A stretch of 36,428 nucleotides of DNA from a virus, in the IMG/VR virus record IMGVR_UViG_3300005581_000045, positions 1-36,428 of that record; one strand, written 5' to 3'. The position numbers and the translations under genes were made by a program. Each line of letters opens with the position of its first letter. The stretch's first letter is position 1. Below the pieces are notes generated by a model. It worked only from the letters and a program-made list of their open reading frames with translations. It was not told where the DNA came from and ran no database searches. This document shows, one piece after another, positions 31,828-36,428 of the stretch.

Positions 31828-32385
31828 TTAATCTCCTTTTTCAAAGTTTTCCCAATCTCCACCAGGCGCTACGGCCCAGCCAAGACGTTGAAGATCATTC
31901 CGGATCTCGTCGGTAATGCAACCTTCAGGAACATATTTACGCTGATCATATAAATTTCCAGCTTCTTCGTCTTGATAATCATTTCGGATACCCGAACAAT
32001 ACCAATCGATGTAATCACCTTGTTGTCGCATATCAGCTACAATTCCGCCAGCATACCTCCAAGAACATGACCATTCCTCACCTTTAAGTACAGGAATGAC
32101 TTCTAGCCTAATGAATCCATTATTACACATTGCCGCATATAAGTTTTGAGCATATGCATCGTGGGAACGAACTTTCTCCAAAATCCAATCAGTGGTTAAT
32201 AGATCGTACTCCACGTTGTTGATTCTGCTTTTGAGATCGTTAAACTTATTATTATGTTCTTCTAAGACTTGTTCAAACCAATCAAGATAATTTTCATTGA
32301 TAGGTTCGCCTTTTTCTTCCTGTCGTTTGACATATCCCTCTTTTTGGAAGGTATGTCGATCAGGGCTTTTTGAAACTTTATCCAT
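31828..32385 (-). CDS. Conserved phage protein, unknown function
   Basis: A 185-residue protein: charged helix with coiled-coil tendency (NYLDWFEQVLEEHNNKFNDL, about 28-47), EVIPVLKGEEWSCSWRYAGG, VADMRQQGDYIDWYCSGIRN and VPEGCITDEIRNDLQRLGW. The GDYIDWYCSGI and EGxxTDEIRxDLxxLGW patterns recur in marine phage proteins I recall, function unknown. Start overlaps the upstream stop by 8 nt, so coupled translation is likely. Confidence 0.7.
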   Translation of the reverse strand: MDKVSKSPDRHTFQKEGYVKRQEEKGEPINENYLDWFEQVLEEHNNKFNDLKSRINNVEYDLLTTDWILEKVRSHDAYAQNLYAAMCNNGFIRLEVIPVLKGEEWSCSWRYAGGIVADMRQQGDYIDWYCSGIRNDYQDEEAGNLYDQRKYVPEGCITDEIRNDLQRLGWAVAPGGDWENFEKGD

Positions 32386-33628
32386 GTGATTTTACAATTC
32401 TATTCATAGATACTTCTGGATCCCATTCTTTGCAATACTTTTTACGATTAGCACGACCTTCTTTAGTATCAGGATCATAGTCGATCCACGAAAACTCTGT
32501 GCCATCACATTCGGGGCAATGACTGTTGTAGTCGTCATCTTCACACATATCGCTACGCATGCCTACCCAACCGCATTCTTTGTTATCACAGATAGCATCC
32601 GCTGGTTCTGGTGGTTGATTGACCCATGAGCCTGTGTCCCAATTATAACCACTCCAGGTTTGCACACCGGAGATTGTTTTGAACTTACCGTATTCCCATT
32701 CACCGAATTCTGTGCCGTTCCAATATGCTGTACCGTATGTGGTGCCATAGCTTTTCCAAACACAACTATACCAACCTTCTATAGTTGGTTTAGTTTTTGC
32801 AAATTTAAATTTAGGAGTTGATTCCCATGTGCTTGGACTTGTACCAATTGGAGGATGTCCCCAATCCTTTTCTCCAGGCTCGTAGCGTTTAAATCCGCCT
32901 TCATCGTCAGTGAGCCGAACCATGATCATGTCTGAACTCTTGCCGTCAGTGCTACCACCGTTGTTGTCGATTTCTTCACCGTCATACATCACTGAGTTCA
33001 CAATCTCTTCACCATCTACTTCATCGTAGTAGAGTTCTAGTTTTTCAATATCAAACGGTGCTCGAAGTTCAATTTCACCTTCAAAGAACGTGCCTTTTTC
33101 GTTGCTTCTACCAATAAACACCACTTCACCTTTTTTACGACTACCAATCCAGACTTCATCTTGACAACTCCAAGCAGGACTGTCTTCAACATCGTCGCAG
33201 TCATCAAAACTTTTTTCAAAAACTGTATTACCGTTTTCATCTTCGATCTGTATGTGTCCTGCATTGCGGCTCACACCATTCACATGTGCCATATCGTCAC
33301 ATTCATACCAGGACCCCGGTCTAAACGGTAATTTTTCTAGATCCAGTCCCATTTCTTCTTGCACAATGTCTTCATCGCTCCATGCTATTTCTGTCAGATC
33401 CACTGAGTTTTTCACGCAGTAGTTCCAGACTTTTTTATCCACGGTACCCATGACTATTTCACCACCATAGCCCCACAATGAAATTTTATAGGTGCGTGGT
33501 GTAAACTTAAGAACTTCTATGAGTTTTTGTTGTTCTGCTAGATGCTGTGCGGCTAATTCTTCAGCAGTTGGCTCCGGAGCATCGCCGGGAGCGAATGGCC
33601 ATGATCCTTTGGGGTTAGCGGTTGTCAT
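32378..33628 (-). CDS. Large early phage protein with C-terminal zinc ribbon, unknown function
   Basis: ATG 33628 (MTTANPKGSWPF) follows AAGGAGA and overlaps the upstream stop by ATGA; a TTG two codons earlier is less likely. 416 residues, acidic. The N-terminal part has YKISLWGYGGEIVMGTVDKK, the middle has CDDMAHVNGVSRNAGHIQIE, repeated Trp/Gly/Tyr-rich strands (WYSCVWKSYGTTYGTAYWNG), and the C-terminus a zinc ribbon: CDNKEC...GWVG then HCPEC (about 350-385). The two Cys pairs suggest zinc binding. Nothing enzymatic recognised. Part of the sigma70-driven operon 35198-31621. Confidence 0.7.
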   Translation of the reverse strand: MTTANPKGSWPFAPGDAPEPTAEELAAQHLAEQQKLIEVLKFTPRTYKISLWGYGGEIVMGTVDKKVWNYCVKNSVDLTEIAWSDEDIVQEEMGLDLEKLPFRPGSWYECDDMAHVNGVSRNAGHIQIEDENGNTVFEKSFDDCDDVEDSPAWSCQDEVWIGSRKKGEVVFIGRSNEKGTFFEGEIELRAPFDIEKLELYYDEVDGEEIVNSVMYDGEEIDNNGGSTDGKSSDMIMVRLTDDEGGFKRYEPGEKDWGHPPIGTSPSTWESTPKFKFAKTKPTIEGWYSCVWKSYGTTYGTAYWNGTEFGEWEYGKFKTISGVQTWSGYNWDTGSWVNQPPEPADAICDNKECGWVGMRSDMCEDDDYNSHCPECDGTEFSWIDYDPDTKEGRANRKKYCKEWDPEVSMNRIVKSHG

Positions 33629-34008
33629 ACACAATCTCCTTGTTCAGCAATTTTAGAAGCAGCTTTTGCGGTTGAATTGTTTTTGGATCGAAATTTCTTA
33701 ACATCATCCACCGCAGATTTCAGTGTTTCTGCATAGTTAATAGCCTGCTGTTCGGTCATGCACACAGTGGTTTCGCAGTCCACATACCCCTTTGACAACA
33801 GAGTCCAGATATGTTGCCAACGTGTCTTTGACCAAAAGTTGGTTTTCACCGTGGTGTAGATAGTAACGGTCACTTCATGATCGTCAGATTCAATCCAGAC
33901 ATTATGGCTGTGATCATCATCTCCGCAATTACAAACCACCTTGTAGACTCTGCTGTCTCCCCAATCGTGGGTCTTCAAAATACCTTCTGCTGGAATCTGT
34001 GCTTTCAT
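33625..34008 (-). CDS. Small phage protein with Cys-His cluster, unknown function
   Basis: A 127-residue protein. VCNCGDDDHSHNVWIESDDH (residues 25-44) places Cys and His residues close together, a possible metal site; VTVTIYTTVKTNFW (47-60) is a beta strand pair; the C-terminal half is helical and basic. It overlaps neighbours by 4 nt at each end (ATGA style). No family recognised. Confidence 0.65.
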   Translation of the reverse strand: MKAQIPAEGILKTHDWGDSRVYKVVCNCGDDDHSHNVWIESDDHEVTVTIYTTVKTNFWSKTRWQHIWTLLSKGYVDCETTVCMTEQQAINYAETLKSAVDDVKKFRSKNNSTAKAASKIAEQGDCV

Positions 34009-34226
34009 TGTACGGGCAACCTATCAAATGTTTTGACCTGCGAGCGACTGGCTGAAATAGCATCGACCATTCGATCGTAGTCGTCGGGATCCATGGCAGA
34101 TCGATAGATGCTCAGAGCCTGGGTCATCATCACTGCGGCTACTTCCAAGGCACCATGCACACCCACCATGTGATCAGTGAACTCAATATAATTGTCATAG
34201 AGCTGTTGCATTTTATCTTTGCTCAT
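34005..34226 (-). CDS. Small helical phage protein, unknown function
   Basis: A 73-residue helical protein: YDNYIEFTDHMVGVHGALEV, AAVMMTQALSIYRSAM, YDRMVDAISASRSQVKTFDR. No membrane segment is certain, though residues about 21-37 are fairly hydrophobic. Overlaps the 34213-34392 gene by 14 nt and the next gene by 4 nt. Unrecognised. Confidence 0.65.
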   Translation of the reverse strand: MSKDKMQQLYDNYIEFTDHMVGVHGALEVAAVMMTQALSIYRSAMDPDDYDRMVDAISASRSQVKTFDRLPVQ

Positions 34227-34392
34227 TTATTTTTTTCCTGTGTTTATATTCTCGTTTGATCCACCATTTATAAGTGTTCCAGTACTGTTTAATTGTAGCA
34301 GGTTCATCTCCGTAGGTCAATCTCTCCTCGCGATTCTCCATCCAAAGTCGTTGGACCCAAAGTCTAAATCTTGAAGGAGAGTTTAGGTCCAT
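34213..34392 (-). CDS. 59-residue basic Trp-rich phage protein
   Basis: A short gene with ATG 34392 and stop TAA 34213-34215. Protein: MDLNSPSRFRLWVQRLW, MENREERLTYGDEPA, TIKQYWNTYKWWIKREYKHR. Five Trp and many Arg/Lys suggest nucleic acid or RNA polymerase contact, but this is inference. It overlaps the upstream gene by 10 nt and the downstream by 14 nt, consistent with operon packing; AAGGAG lies just before the ATG. Confidence 0.65.
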   Translation of the reverse strand: MDLNSPSRFRLWVQRLWMENREERLTYGDEPATIKQYWNTYKWWIKREYKHRKKINEQR

Positions 34393-35198
34393 AGGCTTTC
34401 CCGAATTTTAATTAAACGAATCATCATTGCTTCATCTTCATCATTGTAGGTTTTTTCAATCTCTTGACTCTTATCCAAGGCAATTTTACACATCTCTGCT
34501 TCTTCTGGTGTTTTGTCGTCCATATCCAAAAGATGGTAACCTTTCTCACGGCGCATGTCACAGTACGCACTCCACCCGCTGGCATCATGAACATCTGGAC
34601 GTTTTGGATAAACTTCCTTCCACCATATGTAAAGCTCTAGAATTTCTTTGGCTGCTTTGGCTTGATATGTAGGCTCTGCTAGATGCTTTTCACCTTCGTC
34701 TAAGAACTCTTCGTTGGTCAGTGTCATTGCCCATTCTAGATAAGCAATACCTGCTTCTGGACAACGCCAATTGCGATACCAACGGCGCCACCATGGATAA
34801 TCGTATTTTTTCTTATCCTCATCACTCCATAAACAGTGGTGCCAAGCCTGTTCTATCTCAACAAAATCCACAAGCTCGTTAAAGAGACAAGGCAGAAAGC
34901 GATTGCCCACATCACGCCAATCACCTGGCGCAATATCTCTGGGATGGGCAGTAAGGGCATGACTGCGAGTAACCCAACGATTATTAATGTAATACCTAAT
35001 ATCATTTATTCTTTCCGGTATCCAACACCATACACCTTGGATTTTATCCAACCCTTCTTCAGCGATCCACCAACGGATTGGATATTGGTCTTTAGCGGCC
35101 TTTTCCCATTCTCGCCATTCTTTTCCTGTGCCACACTTTAGTTTAGTGGTCCCACGGATCCAATCAGCAAACGGGGAACAGGTCCAATAATTTCTCAT
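34383..35198 (-). CDS. Trp-rich conserved phage protein, unknown function
   Basis: A 271-residue protein remarkably rich in Trp (WTCSPFADWIRG, IRWWIAEEGLDK, YPWWRRWYRNWRC, ELYIWWKEVYPKRPDVHDAS), with DPRDIAPGDW-type loops and HASGWSAYCDMRREKGYH-like motifs. No signal or membrane span. ATG 35198 follows AGAAGGA; the promoter at 35235-35263 is 30 nt upstream. It is first in the operon of unknown early genes. The C-terminal 40 residues are acidic helix. Function unknown. Confidence 0.75.
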   Translation of the reverse strand: MRNYWTCSPFADWIRGTTKLKCGTGKEWREWEKAAKDQYPIRWWIAEEGLDKIQGVWCWIPERINDIRYYINNRWVTRSHALTAHPRDIAPGDWRDVGNRFLPCLFNELVDFVEIEQAWHHCLWSDEDKKKYDYPWWRRWYRNWRCPEAGIAYLEWAMTLTNEEFLDEGEKHLAEPTYQAKAAKEILELYIWWKEVYPKRPDVHDASGWSAYCDMRREKGYHLLDMDDKTPEEAEMCKIALDKSQEIEKTYNDEDEAMMIRLIKIRESLWT

Positions 35199-35234
35199 GT
35201 AATTCCTTCTCAGACTTAATAGTCGAACACTTTA

Positions 35235-35263
35235 ATTATACGATCTTTTCAAGAACCTGTCAA
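35235..35263 (-). promoter_or_regulatory. Perfect-consensus sigma70 promoter of the unknown early operon
   Basis: Minus-strand TTGACA (35258-35263), 17-nt spacer, TATAAT (35235-35240) in the 83-nt gap 35199-35281. Predicted start near 35228, leader about 30 nt. It should drive 35198 to 31621 as one early transcript. Confidence 0.85.
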
Positions 35264-35281
35264 TAACGATTAGAAAATGAC

Positions 35282-35665
35282 TTAGATTTTTCGGTGATAC
35301 CCTGCCAAATACAACATCATACTGTACTGCTCGTAGGCTTTTTTCACAGACTCGTGTGTCATACGAAAGTGTGATTCCTCACGTTCTTTGCTCATCAGCA
35401 ATTCGAACATATCGGTATAGCCCTGACTGTGAGGATTATTATTAAAGAAGCGTTTTTCCATATCCACCAAAGTCCTTAATCTGCTCTCTGGAATCTGCAG
35501 AGTATAGAGTTTCTCAGTTTGATATTCTACGACATCGTTTCGTATGACATCAGCACGTTCGGGATCTGTAAAGAATCTAGGGGGATGATATCTAGCATGT
35601 CGTCCAGTGTCATTGACCACTCGAACATCGTAGTTTTCACAAAATTTTTTGAGATTATCTTCCAC
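35282..35665 (-). CDS. Conserved phage protein, unknown function
   Basis: A 127-residue protein starting with GTG at 35665 (GCAGG 5 nt upstream). Mixed helix and charged: RYHPPRFFTDPERADVIRND, VVEYQTEKLYTLQIPESRLR, and a C-terminal KKAYEQYSMMLYLAGYHRK. No membrane span. It overlaps the upstream basic protein by 11 nt. Unrecognised. Confidence 0.65.
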   Translation of the reverse strand: MEDNLKKFCENYDVRVVNDTGRHARYHPPRFFTDPERADVIRNDVVEYQTEKLYTLQIPESRLRTLVDMEKRFFNNNPHSQGYTDMFELLMSKEREESHFRMTHESVKKAYEQYSMMLYLAGYHRKI

Positions 35666-35810
35666 GACCTGCAGACTTCTTGACGGGTTTGTTTACATTG
35701 ACCTGGCTACCATGTATGCCGTGATTAGCATCTGTGATGTTTTTGTTGTTGTTTTGTTTTTGATTCTGTTTCTTTTTAAGTAATGCGGCTTTGAGTAGGT
35801 CTGTTTTCAT
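35655..35810 (-). CDS. 51-residue Lys/Asn/Gln-rich basic protein
   Basis: ATG at 35810 in an ATGA overlap with the thyX stop (35807-35809), stop TAA 35655-35657. Sequence: MKTDLLKAALLKKKQNQKQ, NNNKNITDANHGIHG, SQVNVNKPVKKSAGRGR. Basic, disordered, ending in a GRGR tail. Likely nucleic-acid binding; function unknown. Its in-frame start and AGGAGC site just upstream support it. Confidence 0.6.
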   Translation of the reverse strand: MKTDLLKAALLKKKQNQKQNNNKNITDANHGIHGSQVNVNKPVKKSAGRGR

Positions 35811-36428
35811 TGCAGCTCCTTGCCTAATAAACTTTCTGCCATGGGAAACACTGTGGCAATAACTTCAGCACAGGCTTTTGCAACAAGTTGATGCTCTTTT
35901 TGTGTGCCGTTACCTGAACGCAGTTCAATGAAGTGAATCCACGAACGCAGGGTGCCGTTCATATAGAGTCTGCTTTCAATTAGGCCTTCTGGAAGAACAG
36001 CTCGAGCCTGTTCCTTGGCTATGCCATTAGCAATTGCCCATTCGTATTCCCGTTGTGCGGCATAGATGACTCGTTGCTGAGCTCGGTACCATTCATTTTG
36101 TAGCAGTTGATCTTCCACTTCGACACTGTTCTGTCTGTTCTTTGGGTCTTGAAGTCTGGCTTCTCTTGTAACGAACGCCAAATCTTTAGTTGGGTCAGCA
36201 TAGCGTTGACTGAATTCCTGAAATGAAAATGATCTGTGTCTGAGGATCTGTCGGGCAATATCTCTGGTGGTAGTGATTTCACAGCAGGCTGATACCATTT
36301 CCAAGGGACTCCAGTGTTGGTGTCGGACCAAGTATCGTATGAGCTTGTCTGATGTTTCAGTGTTAAGCTGGTTTGAGGGATTGCTGACACGGGCGCAATA
36401 CGCAATGAGTTCCTGCGCATCCTCGATG
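35807..36428 (-). CDS. thyX: Flavin-dependent thymidylate synthase ThyX, 3' part (5' end outside window)
   Basis: The reading frame continues to the window end with no start seen, so the gene is cut at its 5' end. It reads ELIAYCARVSNPSNQ..., KLIRYLVRHQHWSPLEM, then the ThyX signature RHRSFSFQEFSQRY (RHRxxSxNExSxRY variant with Gln for Asn), and IESRLYMNGTLRSWIHFIEL followed by RSGNGTQKEHQ near the end. ThyX makes dTMP from dUMP using FAD and methylenetetrahydrofolate, and supplies phage DNA synthesis. Stop overlaps the next gene by ATGA. Confidence 0.93.
   Translation of the reverse strand, partial: IEDAQELIAYCARVSNPSNQLNTETSDKLIRYLVRHQHWSPLEMVSACCEITTTRDIARQILRHRSFSFQEFSQRYADPTKDLAFVTREARLQDPKNRQNSVEVEDQLLQNEWYRAQQRVIYAAQREYEWAIANGIAKEQARAVLPEGLIESRLYMNGTLRSWIHFIELRSGNGTQKEHQLVAKACAEVIATVFPMAESLLGKELQ

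Noticed and set aside
1-36428. tRNA genes, integrase, insertion sequences, attachment sites
   Set aside because: Read through intergenic gaps on both strands; all are short and explained by promoters, leaders, terminators or the fibre relic. No cloverleaf or transposase motif seen.

Overview
The window reads as about 36 kb of a large tailed phage (Caudoviricetes, T4-like myovirus) infecting a Gram-negative, probably aquatic, bacterium. Support: a T4 gp44-type clamp loader, a GroES/gp31-like co-chaperonin, a PhoH-like ATPase, a ThyX thymidylate synthase, UV endonuclease, a spanin pair plus GH19 endolysin (outer-membrane host), KDO-8-P synthase (LPS sugar), giant tail-fibre genes, very tight gene packing with ATGA/TAATG overlaps, and T4-type late promoter motifs (NATAAATA). 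No tRNA, integrase, insertion sequence or CRISPR was seen. Nearly all genes are on the minus strand; only phoH-like, a zinc-finger gene and a dockerin-like gene are on plus. Host and exact lineage are inferred, not shown.

Layout, left to right. (1) 1-227: the 5' part of a J-domain gene with its own strong sigma70 promoter. (2) 302-3818, minus: late lysis operon with two conserved unknown genes, endolysin, two-component spanin, a 39-aa membrane protein, a holin-like protein and a small secreted protein, closed by a terminator at 241-271. (3) 3959-4699, plus: phoH-like gene with a structured leader. (4) 4736-7734, minus: replication and host-takeover block with clamp loader, co-chaperonin, a polymerase III alpha fragment and small unknowns; a sigma70 promoter inside the 7504-7734 gene could switch it on early. 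(5) 7734-24450, minus: 16.7 kb of virion adhesion and tail-fibre genes, including a 2514-residue protein, several sharing one N-terminal anchor motif and swapping YadA-like, LamG, DUF1566-like and putative-Ig modules. (6) 24519-25139, plus: zinc-finger protein and a membrane protein with two dockerin-type calcium loops. (7) 25099-28536, minus: UV endonuclease, glycosyltransferase, KdsA, small membrane protein and a QueD-like enzyme. (8) 28656-30328: a second fibre-like gene followed by a Rossmann-like gene. (9) 30394-35198: an early operon of unknown proteins driven by consensus sigma70 promoters. (10) 35282-36428: unknowns and the 3' part of thyX.

Working together: sigma70 promoters (TTGACA-17-TATAAT type) sit before early or accessory genes (dnaJ-like, uvdE, queD operon, the unknown operon, the replication block), while T4-like late motifs sit before virion and lysis genes. 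The metabolic genes point to surface-sugar remodelling (KdsA plus glycosyltransferase), pterin/deazapurine chemistry (QueD-like), DNA repair and nucleotide supply (UvdE, ThyX). All function calls are from reading motifs; no database search was run.
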